Positions 1 to 7,201 of a stretch of 11,876 nucleotides of DNA are shown here, piece after piece. Position 1 is the first letter of the stretch. Each line of letters begins with the position of its first letter. The position numbers and the translations under genes are program-made. The notes beneath the pieces were generated by a model, which saw nothing but the letters and a program-made list of their open reading frames with translations, did no database searches and was not told the origin of the DNA. Origin of the DNA: Desulfosporosinus sp. (GTDB lineage: Bacteria > Bacillota > Desulfitobacteriia > Desulfitobacteriales > Desulfitobacteriaceae); the NCBI GenBank assembly GCA_003132105.1, contig PKWS01000149.1, forward strand, positions 3,909-15,784, written 5' to 3'.

Positions 1-266
1 GCGGGTTGTGCAAAAATACCCTGAAGCTTTTTATCCTCAGTAAAAAGCCAAAAAGCACAGGTCAAAATTACTTGACCAGTGCTAAGGAAGATTAGATCAG
101 GGACGACTTTGATCATATCTCTGTCAATTAGGCAATAGTAAAAAACCTGTTCACGGATGATCTGCCCCAATTTTGATGTCTTAAAGCTTTCGCTGGAATA
201 CAAAAAGGCACCAGTTTTAAAGTGATACCTCTTTAAATTAGTTACTGCCTTGAAACTATTGTTCAA
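1..266 (-). CDS. Possible partial coding frame running off the left edge (unrecognised)
   Basis: One minus-strand frame stays open for 88 codons from a TTG at 266 to the window edge, overlapping the last 11 bases of the thioesterase gene. I do not recognise the predicted product; it has hydrophobic stretches (FLSTGQVILTCAFWLF near its end) but no motif I can name. The start is uncertain: TTG 266 would be coupled to the thioesterase stop but has no good ribosome binding site, and the only in-frame ATG is at 116. Against a real gene, a strong hairpin with T-runs (42-83) sits inside the frame and looks like the operon terminator. An open frame of this length can arise by chance, and a decayed gene is also possible. 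What lies left of the window would decide. Confidence 0.25.
   Translation of the reverse strand, partial: MNNSFKAVTNLKRYHFKTGAFLYSSESFKTSKLGQIIREQVFYYCLIDRDMIKVVPDLIFLSTGQVILTCAFWLFTEDKKLQGIFAQP
42..83 (-). terminator. Probable Rho-independent terminator of the minus-strand unit
   Basis: Read on the minus strand, two arms (AGCAC + GGTCAA and TTGACC + GTGCT, 11 pairs with one T-T mismatch) enclose a 6-base loop. They are followed directly by TTTTT and, three bases later, by a second TTTTT. Arms on the plus strand lie at 54-65 and 72-83. This is the expected shape of an intrinsic terminator, about 170 bases after the thioesterase stop codon. The conflict is that the same bases lie in an open frame that runs off the window. 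Confidence 0.6.
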
Positions 267-678
267 AATTTTGGACCACGGACCGGAAAAATTCTGGTAC
301 CGGTTCAGCTCTGCGTTTTACGATGTTGTAGTTTACATAGATGGTTTGTGCCCTGAAAATCAGATCTTCCAAACCCATTTTGTAAATCTCAAACTCTACG
401 CTATAACTTGTATTTCCCATGTTGGAAATGCGCGTTCCGATTTCTAACTCTTCATCGAACATAGCGGAGCTTTTGAACTCTAGGGTAGTTTTGACCACGG
501 CCATATCCATTTTACCTTCCTGCGCCAGTCTCTTATAATCAATGCGCATACTCCGGAAATATTCAGTTACGGCAACATCCATATATGTTAGGTAGTGAGC
601 ATTAAATACAATTCCCTGCCAATCAACTTCCGAATACCGAATCCTTAACCGGTGGAAAAAGCGAAAATCACTCCGCAT
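256..678 (-). CDS. Hotdog-fold acyl-CoA thioesterase (4HBT/YbgC type)
   Basis: A 140-residue protein, the usual full length for small 4-hydroxybenzoyl-CoA/YbgC-type thioesterases, which hydrolyse acyl-CoA to free acid and CoA in the cytoplasm. The family signature is at the N terminus: RYSEVDWQGIVFNAHYLTYMD around residues 14-34, with Asp19 in the place of the catalytic aspartate, followed by the long helix (VTEYFRSM) and the strand IYVNYN near residue 115. The ATG at 678 follows a GGGGGGA stretch at a workable distance. It lies 47 bases after the nitroreductase stop, so the two are probably cotranscribed. Its substrate cannot be read from sequence. In this setting it may recover CoA from dead-end acyl-CoAs, which is inference. 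Confidence 0.85.
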   Translation of the reverse strand: MRSDFRFFHRLRIRYSEVDWQGIVFNAHYLTYMDVAVTEYFRSMRIDYKRLAQEGKMDMAVVKTTLEFKSSAMFDEELEIGTRISNMGNTSYSVEFEIYKMGLEDLIFRAQTIYVNYNIVKRRAEPVPEFFRSVVQNFEQ

Positions 679-725
679 GACCGTCCCCCCATGTCAATAG
701 ATGAAATAATTAGGGCTTGCTGTAT

Positions 726-1250
726 TTACCAAATTTCTCGGTGAATACGGGTTTCATCGTAGCGGTCCGCGGCCTGTTTTGGTTCCGCAGGGTAGCCTAT
801 GGAAATGATGCTAAAGGGTACCATCTCTTCTGGTATACTAAATAGTTCTCGCATTCCATTCTGCCTTGAAGGGTCAGGATAGACCGCAAGCCAAACGGCC
901 CCCAACCCAAGTGAATGGGCAGCCAGGAGAATATTTTGGGTAGCTGCTGAGCAGTCCTGAATCCAAAGCTGCCGCAATTCTTCTTCGTACTTTACCCTGG
1001 ACGGATCTGCTACGACTAAAATTGCTACGGCTGCCCCTGGCAGCATTTTGGAATAGGGATGAAATTCAGGTACTCTTTTAAGTTTATCCTGGTTAGTAAT
1101 CATTAAAAACTCCCACGGCCGCTCGTTGCCGGCGGAAGGAGCGTTCATGGCCGCTCGTAACATCCATTGCACTTGATTCTCGCTTATCGGTTGATCGATG
1201 TATTTGCGGATACTCCTCCGAGTAATAATTTTCTGTAATGATTCGTTCAG
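726..1250 (-). CDS. Nitroreductase-family flavoprotein, probable CTG start
   Basis: A 174-residue FMN-dependent nitroreductase-family protein. Motifs in order: TRRSIRKY (residues 10-17, FMN phosphate contact region), then APSAGNERPWEF (37-48), the QDCSAATQNILLAAHSLGLGAVW segment (about 97-119), and the C-terminal IISIGYPAE. The family reduces nitro groups, quinones or flavins with NAD(P)H; the role here is unknown. The reading frame is closed by TAG at 1259-1261 and has no ATG, GTG or TTG until GTG 1172, which would cut off the RRSIRKY motif. CTG at 1250 lies 8 bases after a strong AGGAGG and gives the family-like beginning MNESLQKIITRRS. I therefore call CTG as the start. An alternative is a sequencing or true frameshift near ATG 1257. 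A promoter lies just upstream, so the gene probably leads its own unit with the thioesterase. Confidence 0.8.
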   Translation of the reverse strand: MNESLQKIITRRSIRKYIDQPISENQVQWMLRAAMNAPSAGNERPWEFLMITNQDKLKRVPEFHPYSKMLPGAAVAILVVADPSRVKYEEELRQLWIQDCSAATQNILLAAHSLGLGAVWLAVYPDPSRQNGMRELFSIPEEMVPFSIISIGYPAEPKQAADRYDETRIHREIW

Positions 1251-1256
1251 CTTGCA

Positions 1257-1264
1257 TCCCTCCT
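1257..1264 (-). promoter_or_regulatory. Ribosome binding site that decides the CTG start
   Basis: The minus strand reads AGGAGGGA here. Its GGAGG core ends 8 bases before CTG 1250, an ideal spacing. The ATG at 1257 overlaps the end of this motif and so is too close to use it, and it opens the wrong frame for the nitroreductase. Confidence 0.65.
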
Positions 1265-1286
1265 AAAAATATATACATTATTTCAA

Positions 1287-1315
1287 ATATTATCCATTTT
1301 ATTGCCTTATAACAA
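1287..1315 (-). promoter_or_regulatory. Probable sigma-A promoter before the nitroreductase gene
   Basis: On the minus strand TTGTTA (1315-1310, 4 of 6 consensus bases) is separated by 17 bases from TAATAT (1292-1287). The overlapping GATAAT (1294-1289) matches 5 of 6 bases with 15-base spacing. The predicted transcript start is about 1280, 30 bases before the CTG start. The 120-base gap after crotonase is also the natural place for a break between units. It is predicted from sequence only. Confidence 0.45.
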
Positions 1316-1370
1316 CGAGGCTGAAGACGCAGGTATGGAGGAACAATACTAGAGTACTAATAACTTCATA

Positions 1371-2141
1371 CTATTTTTTATAATTAGGCTGTCTTTTCTC
1401 TAAAAAAGCGGACATTCCTTCTTTCTGTTCTTCTCCGAAGCATAAGGCGAATAAGTTTCCTTCGAGTTCACAGCCCGTATTAATATCCACTTCAAGACCT
1501 TTGTTGATTGCGACTTTTGCTTGTCGAATCGCATACGGTCCTTTGGAAAGAATTGCTTCTGCAAGGCTTACCGCCTCGTCCATAAGGTTTTCTGTCGTTA
1601 CCACTTTATTAACCAGACCTAACTCTAAAGCTTCAGATGCATTGATGGTTCGCCCTGTTAGAATGAGTTCCATAGCCTTTGCTCGTCCAATAAGACGCGG
1701 GAGCCGTTGTGTTCCCCCGAAGCCTGGTATAATACCTAAGGCGACTTCAGGTTGCCCAAACTTTGCCTTATCAGTTGCGATGCGCATATCACAGGCCATC
1801 GCAAGTTCACAACCTCCCCCAAAGGCAAAACCATTAATTGCAGCAATCGTAGGTTGTGGAAGTTCTTGAATTCTTTGAAACAAAACCTGACCTTGACGCG
1901 CGAAGGTATAACTCTCTTGTGGGGACTTATCTTTCATTTCTGATATGTCTGCTCCAGCGACAAAAGCCTTTTCTCCAGCGCCTGTAATTATTACAACATC
2001 GATCTCCCTATCATTGTAAAGCATGGTGATCATTTGATCTAATTCGATAAGGACTTCCAAATTGAGAGCGTTTAAAACCTTGGGTCGATTAATGGTCACG
2101 AAACCTAATCTATTTTCTTTTTTAAGTTCAACGACAGCCAT
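1371..2141 (-). CDS. crt: Enoyl-CoA hydratase / crotonase (3-hydroxybutyryl-CoA dehydratase)
   Basis: A 256-residue crotonase that adds water to crotonyl-CoA to give (S)-3-hydroxybutyryl-CoA, the step between AbfD and Hbd. Visible signatures are the oxyanion-hole segment AFVAGADISEM (59-69), GFAFGGGCELAMACD (104-118) with catalytic Glu112, and FGQPEVALGIIPGFGGTQRL (128-147) with catalytic Glu132, both glutamates as in true hydratases. Length and sequence are typical of clostridial Crt. ATG 2141 is taken as the start. GTG 2144 directly before it is also possible, and both follow an AGGGGGG motif. It is the last gene of the main cluster, 63 bases after the amidohydrolase stop. That gap contains a scar matching the end of hbd, which suggests hbd and crt were once adjacent. 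Confidence 0.93.
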   Translation of the reverse strand: MAVVELKKENRLGFVTINRPKVLNALNLEVLIELDQMITMLYNDREIDVVIITGAGEKAFVAGADISEMKDKSPQESYTFARQGQVLFQRIQELPQPTIAAINGFAFGGGCELAMACDMRIATDKAKFGQPEVALGIIPGFGGTQRLPRLIGRAKAMELILTGRTINASEALELGLVNKVVTTENLMDEAVSLAEAILSKGPYAIRQAKVAINKGLEVDINTGCELEGNLFALCFGEEQKEGMSAFLEKRQPNYKK

Positions 2142-2159
2142 CACTATTCCCCCCTAGAA

Positions 2160-2185
2160 TTTTATATTCAAAGAATCCTTTTCTG
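2160..2185 (-). repeat. Scar resembling the 3' end of hbd, before crt
   Basis: These 26 bases match 3612-3637 at 23 positions, including a run of 14 identical bases. At 3612-3637 the sequence encodes the last residues of Hbd (KGFFQY and stop). Here one frame reads KGFFEYK, which also fits Hbd-family C termini, but no gene is attached. The two copies flank the amidohydrolase gene as direct repeats. Confidence 0.6.
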
Positions 2186-2204
2186 ATACATAATCAGTAC
2201 GTCG

Positions 2205-3536
2205 CTAAAGTCGTTCTGTCACTGTATCACTTGTAACTTCCGCCTGCATGGAAGCAAGGAACTCTGCTCCGTTACGAATAACTGTTTCATCCACATCAAA
2301 GGTAGAACTATGATGGCCACCAAAGATAGGACTTCCGAATAGCACATAAAGAACTTTCCCGCCACGGCTCTGCACCCGTTCCATCATCACAGTGACATCT
2401 TCCGAACCGTTAAAGGCCACTTCAGGGATAACTTGTTTGACCGAAGGCAGTTTTTCTGCTACCTTCATACCTAAAGCAATCATTTCTGGGGAACTTCTCC
2501 CGCTAATGGCATTGGCGGCAGGTTTGATCTCTAGATCCAAGTCATACATTTTGGCTGCCCCCTGCAGGACTTCCAGGGACTTTTGTACCATATACCCGTT
2601 TATTGTGTTATTGGCTCCTCGGGTCTCCATACGGAAATAGGCCCGATCGGGAATGGCATTCCATGTACTCCCAGCTTCCAGCGTACCGACATTAATCCGG
2701 GAAGCCCCTCCGCCATGCCTCGCTATAGCATAAAGATTGGTGATTGCCGCACATGCTCCGAGCAAGGCATTTTTTCCTTCATGCGGGCTAACTCCAGCGT
2801 GCGTTGAACGTCCAGTATAAGTGATTTCAAAGCGGGACAAGGCCAGAATACTATGGACATCAATAGAAATCTTACCGGCCTCGTTGCCACTGATCCCGAC
2901 ATGCCCGCCAAACAAATAGTCAAGATCATCAACCAGCCCCTTCTCAACCATCGCTGAGGCTCCGCTTAAGTTTTCTTCATTTGGCTGAAAGATAAACTTA
3001 ACCGTTCCTTTGAGTTTGTCCCTATTTTCTCCAAAATGAAGCGCTAGGAGCAAGCCCATGGCTATATGGGCATCATGTCCACACATATGAGCATAACCCG
3101 GGTTCTGGGAAGCAAACCCTTCCTTGGCCGGACGGTGGGAATCTGACGCCCCTTCCGTAACTTCATTAGAGTCAATGTCAAAGCGGAAGCCAACTGTTGG
3201 TCCGGGTTGAGATCCCTTCAGAATTCCGATCACTCCGGTAAATCCGCCCTTTGCTGGAGCAATATATTCTTCTTTTATACCGTCCTGTAAGGCTCGTTCG
3301 TATTCCGTTTGCAGTTTCCCTGCGCTTGGTAAAAGGAGCAGTTTTCGTTCGTCAATGATGTCCTGGCCCAGTTTTACTTCATAACCCCATTCTGCTAATT
3401 TTTTTGCTACAAAGCCAGTCGCATAGAATTCTAGCCAAGCCGGTTGTGGGTGCTTATGCAAATCTCTGCGCCATTGAACTGCATCAGAAAAATGCGCCAT
3501 GATTGTTTCTTCCGGTTTATGATTGGTACATTCCAT
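2205..3536 (-). CDS. M20-family amidohydrolase, AbgA-like
   Basis: A 443-residue metal-dependent amidohydrolase, close in length and motifs to the A subunit of p-aminobenzoyl-glutamate hydrolase. Signatures: RRDLHKHP (23-30), GFRFDID (116-122), SHRPAKEGFAS (133-143), HMCGHDAH (150-157; Cys152 and His154 as likely metal ligands), QPNEEN (184-189), FGGHVG and the C-terminal GGHHSSTFDVDE. The family cleaves amide bonds of N-acyl or N-aminobenzoyl amino acids, often binding two metals. ATG 3536 is chosen because GAGGTGATCC ends 4 bases before it and pairs extensively with 16S rRNA; an upstream ATG at 3563 lies beyond that site. Four hand-counted 60-base blocks give 40-57% GC against 27-42% in hbd, and the gene is flanked by hbd-end repeats, so it looks inserted. 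A role in releasing the pathway's substrate from an amide is inference. Confidence 0.88.
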   Translation of the reverse strand: MECTNHKPEETIMAHFSDAVQWRRDLHKHPQPAWLEFYATGFVAKKLAEWGYEVKLGQDIIDERKLLLLPSAGKLQTEYERALQDGIKEEYIAPAKGGFTGVIGILKGSQPGPTVGFRFDIDSNEVTEGASDSHRPAKEGFASQNPGYAHMCGHDAHIAMGLLLALHFGENRDKLKGTVKFIFQPNEENLSGASAMVEKGLVDDLDYLFGGHVGISGNEAGKISIDVHSILALSRFEITYTGRSTHAGVSPHEGKNALLGACAAITNLYAIARHGGGASRINVGTLEAGSTWNAIPDRAYFRMETRGANNTINGYMVQKSLEVLQGAAKMYDLDLEIKPAANAISGRSSPEMIALGMKVAEKLPSVKQVIPEVAFNGSEDVTVMMERVQSRGGKVLYVLFGSPIFGGHHSSTFDVDETVIRNGAEFLASMQAEVTSDTVTERL

Positions 3537-3611
3537 AAAAGGATCACCTCTCGTTTTATACATTCAATTGTCGCACTCTTCTTCTCATGCCCACATTTCA
3601 GGAGGCAGAAG

Positions 3612-3637
3612 TTTAATATTGAAAGAATCCTTTTCCG
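3612..3637 (-). repeat. Direct-repeat partner at the end of hbd
   Basis: This is the 3' end of hbd including its stop codon. It matches 2160-2185 at 23 of 26 positions, with mismatches at 3615, 3621 and 3636. The match stops abruptly on the side leading into the hbd body, so only the terminal bases of the gene are repeated. Confidence 0.6.
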
Positions 3638-4467
3638 GTTTTACGCCCTAAAAGGCCTGCACGAACCATCTTTTTAAGAACGGGACAAGGTCGATATTTA
3701 GGATCACCAAATTCGGCATATAACGTTTCCATAACAGCGAGACAGACATCTAATCCTATCATATCACCTAAAGCGAGAGGGCCAATCGGGTGGTTTGCTC
3801 CGAGACGCATAGCAGTGTCAATATCCTCTGCAGATGCAATATCCTCCATATAGATAAATGCAGCCTCATTAATTAATGGAACTAACATTCTGTTAACAAT
3901 AAAGCCTGGAGATTCTTTAACTCGAACAGGTACTTTTCCTATTTCTTTCACGAAATTATTGACGAATTCAACTGTTTCATCGCTCGTTGTTGCTCCGGCA
4001 ATGACCTCAACAAGTTGCATAACATTGGCTGGATTAAAGAAATGCATACCTATGACATTTTGGGGACGGTTTGTTGAGGAGGCTAATTCACTAATGCTCA
4101 ATGCAGAAGTGTTTGAAGCAAAGATTGTTTTTTCTGGACATTGCGCATCAAATTCTTTATAAACACTTTTCTTTATTGACATATTTTCAACGATTGCTTC
4201 AATTATTAAATCTGCATCTTTTAATTCTTCAGTCATTTGATTTAAGTCATAGACCCCTTTGAGATTTCCAAGAATCCCCGATTTATCCTCAGCAGACAGC
4301 TTCCCTTTTTTAACAGATTTATCTAAGTTTTTGTCAATAATTTTAAGACCCTTTTGAACGAGACTTTCTGAAACGTCACGAAGGATTACCTGGAAACCCG
4401 CTTGAGCAGCAACGAGTGCAATGCCCGCGCCCATAGTCCCAGCACCTAGAACAACAACTTTTTTCAT
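3613..4467 (-). CDS. hbd: 3-hydroxybutyryl-CoA dehydrogenase
   Basis: A 284-residue NAD(P)-dependent dehydrogenase oxidising (S)-3-hydroxybutyryl-CoA to acetoacetyl-CoA. The Rossmann motif is VVVLGAGTMGAGIA (4-17) with Asp31 at the end of the second strand (ILRDVS), which favours NAD. The catalytic region shows SNTSALSI (118-125), GMHFFNPA (140-147) with His142, and Glu154 in QLVEVI. The C-terminal helical domain holds ESPGFIVNRMLVPLINEA and GPLALGDMIGLD. The length equals clostridial Hbd. ATG 4467 follows GGGAGG at 4475-4480; an upstream in-frame ATG would leave an N-terminal extension without its own binding site. It is separated from thiolase by a hairpin, which may set its level apart from the upstream genes. 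Confidence 0.95.
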   Translation of the reverse strand: MKKVVVLGAGTMGAGIALVAAQAGFQVILRDVSESLVQKGLKIIDKNLDKSVKKGKLSAEDKSGILGNLKGVYDLNQMTEELKDADLIIEAIVENMSIKKSVYKEFDAQCPEKTIFASNTSALSISELASSTNRPQNVIGMHFFNPANVMQLVEVIAGATTSDETVEFVNNFVKEIGKVPVRVKESPGFIVNRMLVPLINEAAFIYMEDIASAEDIDTAMRLGANHPIGPLALGDMIGLDVCLAVMETLYAEFGDPKYRPCPVLKKMVRAGLLGRKTGKGFFQY

Positions 4468-4502
4468 ACTAAATCCTCCCATCATAAATTAGAGTGAATT
4501 GA

Positions 4503-4525
4503 AAAGGGGCTAGAATAGCCCCTTT
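4503..4525 (-). terminator. Perfect hairpin between thiolase and hbd, possible partial terminator
   Basis: A perfect 10-base-pair stem (AAAGGGGCTA and TAGCCCCTTT) with a 3-base loop lies 17 bases after the thioesterolytic thiolase stop. On the minus strand the stem's run of T reaches only four before a C, which is short for full termination. It may therefore be a leaky terminator or a 3'-end stability or processing element inside the operon. Confidence 0.55.
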
Positions 4526-4541
4526 AGAGTGTGTAAAAATA

Positions 4542-5723
4542 CTATAACATTTCGATAACGGTTGCCATAGCGGGGCCGCCACCTACACATAAAGAGGCAA
4601 CGCCATATTTACCTCCACGACGCTTCAATTCAGAGATCAATGATACAATAATACGAACACCTGAACATCCCACTGGATGACCTAATGCAATTCCCGAACC
4701 ATTGGCATTCACTTTATCCATATCAAGTTTCAGCTCTCTATTTACCGCTAAAAATTGTGCAGCAAACGCTTCATTGATTTCAAAATAGTCTATATCGCTC
4801 AGCTTGAGGTTAGCATATTTTAAAGCTTTAGGAATAGCGTATGCTGGGCCGATTCCCATTATTTCTGGTGCTACACCAAAAGAAGCAGTGGCAAGGAGTT
4901 TCGCAATAGGTTTTATTCCGAGCTCCTTCGCTTTTGAAGCGGACATTATGACTAAAGCCGCACCACCGTCATTCAAACCGGAAGCATTCCCTGCGGTGAC
5001 TGTTCCGTTTTCTTTCTTAAAGGCTGGTCTAAGTTTAGCCAAACCTGCCATGGATATATCTGCACGAGGGTGCTCATCAACATCAACAATTGTTGTCCCT
5101 TTACGAGTCTTAATTTCCACCGGTACAATTTCGTCCTTGAATCGTCCAGTTTTTATGGCATCTGAGGCTCGAATAGTACTCATATATGCCAGAGCGTCTT
5201 GCTCTTCCCGCGTGATTCCATATTTTACTGCGAGGTTTTCGGCAGTCATCCCCATATGGTAACCCGTAAATGGATCAACTAAGGCATCATAGAGTAGGCT
5301 GTCTTGCATAGTATCTGGACCTAACTTAACGCCTGTTCGCGAGTTGAGTAGTAAGTGGGGAGCTCTTGACATATTTTCCATTCCTACGACAACACTAACA
5401 CTTGATTTACCCAACATTATTTGTTGGGACGCAATCTCTAATGCTCTCATTGCTGAACCACATTGTTGATCAACAGTCGTGGCTGCGGCTTCGACCGGTA
5501 TGCCCACCGCAAGTTGAACTTGGCGAGCTGGATTTCCTTTAGCCCCAGCTTTATAGACCATTCCGCCAACAACATCTTCAACAAGACTTGCTTCGACTCC
5601 AGCCTTTTCTAGCGCGCCTTTTACCGCTATCGTCCCGAGTTCTACTGCTGATATCATTTTTAATGATCCTAAAAAATCCCCAATAGGTGTTCTTGCCGCG
5701 CCTACAATAACCACTTCTTCCAT
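4542..5723 (-). CDS. thlA: Acetyl-CoA C-acetyltransferase (biosynthetic-type thiolase)
   Basis: A 393-residue thiolase that splits acetoacetyl-CoA with CoA into two acetyl-CoA, the last step of the pathway. All catalytic residues are visible: Cys88 in DQQCGSAMRAL, NEAFAAQFLAV, His349 in GHPVGCSG and Cys379 in CVGGGPA, at the positions expected for tetrameric short-chain thiolases. ATG 5723 is chosen because the product then begins EEVVIVGAARTPIG as in the family and because AAAGGGG lies 7 bases upstream; a longer reading from 5798 would add 25 residues without family character and overlap the transporter gene. It lies 28 bases after the transporter stop, so cotranscription is likely. Confidence 0.95.
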   Translation of the reverse strand: MEEVVIVGAARTPIGDFLGSLKMISAVELGTIAVKGALEKAGVEASLVEDVVGGMVYKAGAKGNPARQVQLAVGIPVEAAATTVDQQCGSAMRALEIASQQIMLGKSSVSVVVGMENMSRAPHLLLNSRTGVKLGPDTMQDSLLYDALVDPFTGYHMGMTAENLAVKYGITREEQDALAYMSTIRASDAIKTGRFKDEIVPVEIKTRKGTTIVDVDEHPRADISMAGLAKLRPAFKKENGTVTAGNASGLNDGGAALVIMSASKAKELGIKPIAKLLATASFGVAPEIMGIGPAYAIPKALKYANLKLSDIDYFEINEAFAAQFLAVNRELKLDMDKVNANGSGIALGHPVGCSGVRIIVSLISELKRRGGKYGVASLCVGGGPAMATVIEML

Positions 5724-5751
5724 TGTCTTACCCCTTTCTTTAATTCCATTT

Positions 5752-7080
5752 CTACAAGCTCTTATTTGAAGATTGAACAGATTGATCATCGATAACAAAT
5801 TTGTCTTCCTTTAAAAATAGTGTTCCGATAGAGGCTAATACGGCTAACGCTGCGAACCAAATAAAGGCGCCTTTATATGAATATCCTGAAGAGGTTTTGA
5901 CAACTAGGAATCCAGCAACGAGTGGAGCGACAAAAGCACCTAATTGACCGAAACCATTTGAAAGTCCGACTGCGCTACCTACAATATGTTTAGGATAACG
6001 TATCTGTGGATAGGCATAAATTGCACCGAAACTGAGATTTACGAAGAAACCGAGTAAAATAAGCATTGTAATAATCTGTGGAATATTTCCTTGAGGAACC
6101 ATTCCTATATAGAAGAGAACCGGGATACTTACAATGTATGAAGTCAAGAGTACTGGTTTTGTTTTATTTTTGAAGACTTTATCAGTAAGTTGACCTCCAA
6201 GGAGCATAGCTACGATAGCGACTACGTAAGGTAATGACACCAGGGCTCCCATCGTTTTGAGATCAAAATGATGTTGATCGTAAAGGAAAGAAGAAATCCA
6301 AGTCGTGCTTCCCCAATAAATAGCTAGATTACAGAAAAGCACAAAACTGTATATCCAGAAGTTCCGATCCTTAATTACGATGGCTATTCCGCCCTTTTTA
6401 CTAGCAGCACTTTCATCACTACTGACCAACCCGTTCTTGATATAATCATACTCTTCCTGAGTCATACGACCCTTTTTCAGCATTACTTCTGGTTTATCAC
6501 ACACGAAATACCAAAGAATGAACATACCCAGAATTCCGGGGACTGCTAGGACATAAAACACTGGCCTCCAGCTTCCAAAGGCTACAGCTAATGAAGTGAT
6601 GATGATGGGGATAATGGCCGGACCAAAAGCCCAAGCTGTAGAGAAGAATGCCGTTGCTGTTCCTTTTTCTTTTACAGGGAACCAGTCTGCAATTATTTTG
6701 TGTGCTGGGGCGAAGTGATGACCTTCACCAAAGCCTAAGAATAGGCGAATAATAACAAATTGAAAATAGGTACGAACCAAGCCTGTTAAAAAGGTGACGG
6801 CTGAGAACACAACAATTGCGACGGTCATGACTTTTTTGGGTCCTATACGGTCAGCTAACCATCCACCACTTACTTGAGCAAGGGCATAAGCAAAGAAGAA
6901 AATTGATGCGCCGAAACCAGCTTCTGCAGGGGTTAATCCCAAATCATTACGGATCATTGGTAAAAAGATCAAAACACTGGTACGATCAAAATAATTAATA
7001 ACGTAGAGCAACCAAACTGCAACGAGTATTACATAACGATACCCCCAAGCCTTTTTGCCAGCATGTTTAATATTTTCCAT
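5752..7080 (-). CDS. MFS transporter, anion:cation symporter-like
   Basis: A 442-residue inner-membrane transporter with twelve predicted membrane segments in two groups of six, divided by a charged loop around residues 200-230. Recognisable features are YVINYFDRTSV in the first segment, the motif-A loop GGWLADRIGPKKV after segment 2, RLFLGFGEGHHFAPAHKIIADWFP after segment 4, and a second-half loop GGQLTDKVF. This arrangement is typical of the anion:cation symporter family (hexuronate, galactonate, tartrate and other organic anions). The substrate cannot be read directly; position within a 4-hydroxybutyrate-type operon suggests a small hydroxy- or oxo-carboxylate. ATG 7080 has GAGG 10 bases upstream. 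A 121-base gap separates it from the SDR gene. Confidence 0.88.
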   Translation of the reverse strand: MENIKHAGKKAWGYRYVILVAVWLLYVINYFDRTSVLIFLPMIRNDLGLTPAEAGFGASIFFFAYALAQVSGGWLADRIGPKKVMTVAIVVFSAVTFLTGLVRTYFQFVIIRLFLGFGEGHHFAPAHKIIADWFPVKEKGTATAFFSTAWAFGPAIIPIIITSLAVAFGSWRPVFYVLAVPGILGMFILWYFVCDKPEVMLKKGRMTQEEYDYIKNGLVSSDESAASKKGGIAIVIKDRNFWIYSFVLFCNLAIYWGSTTWISSFLYDQHHFDLKTMGALVSLPYVVAIVAMLLGGQLTDKVFKNKTKPVLLTSYIVSIPVLFYIGMVPQGNIPQIITMLILLGFFVNLSFGAIYAYPQIRYPKHIVGSAVGLSNGFGQLGAFVAPLVAGFLVVKTSSGYSYKGAFIWFAALAVLASIGTLFLKEDKFVIDDQSVQSSNKSL

Positions 7081-7201
7081 ACAAATACATCCTCTTTTCT
7101 CATTAAAATTGGACCAGCTATCTCGCCCCTTTTCCAGTTATCTACACACAGCTAAGATTAGAAAATAAGAAATCTTGATGAATACACGAAGGAGGTATTA
7201 T

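Noticed and set aside
216..237. Inverted repeat TTTAAAG ... CTTTAAA downstream of the thioesterase gene
   Set aside because: The stem is almost all A-T pairs and no T-run follows, so it is within what AT-rich DNA yields by chance.
1093..1278. 61-codon minus-strand frame starting near 1278, or from ATG 1257
   Set aside because: It is out of frame with the nitroreductase and has no recognisable content; the conserved RRSIRKY region is in the other frame, and ATG 1257 overlaps the ribosome binding site.
1501..1869. 122-codon open frame on the plus strand
   Set aside because: It is antisense to crotonase, whose motifs and catalytic glutamates are intact; the open frame is a by-product of that gene's codon use.
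4804..5262. 152-codon open frame on the plus strand
   Set aside because: It lies wholly antisense to the thiolase gene, has no family signature or good ribosome binding site, and the thiolase reading has all catalytic residues.
7081..7201. Possible terminator or promoter in the gap between the SDR and transporter genes
   Set aside because: The only stem (AAGATT with AATCTT, 11-base loop) is weak and lacks a T-run, and I found no convincing -35/-10 or -24/-12 pair.
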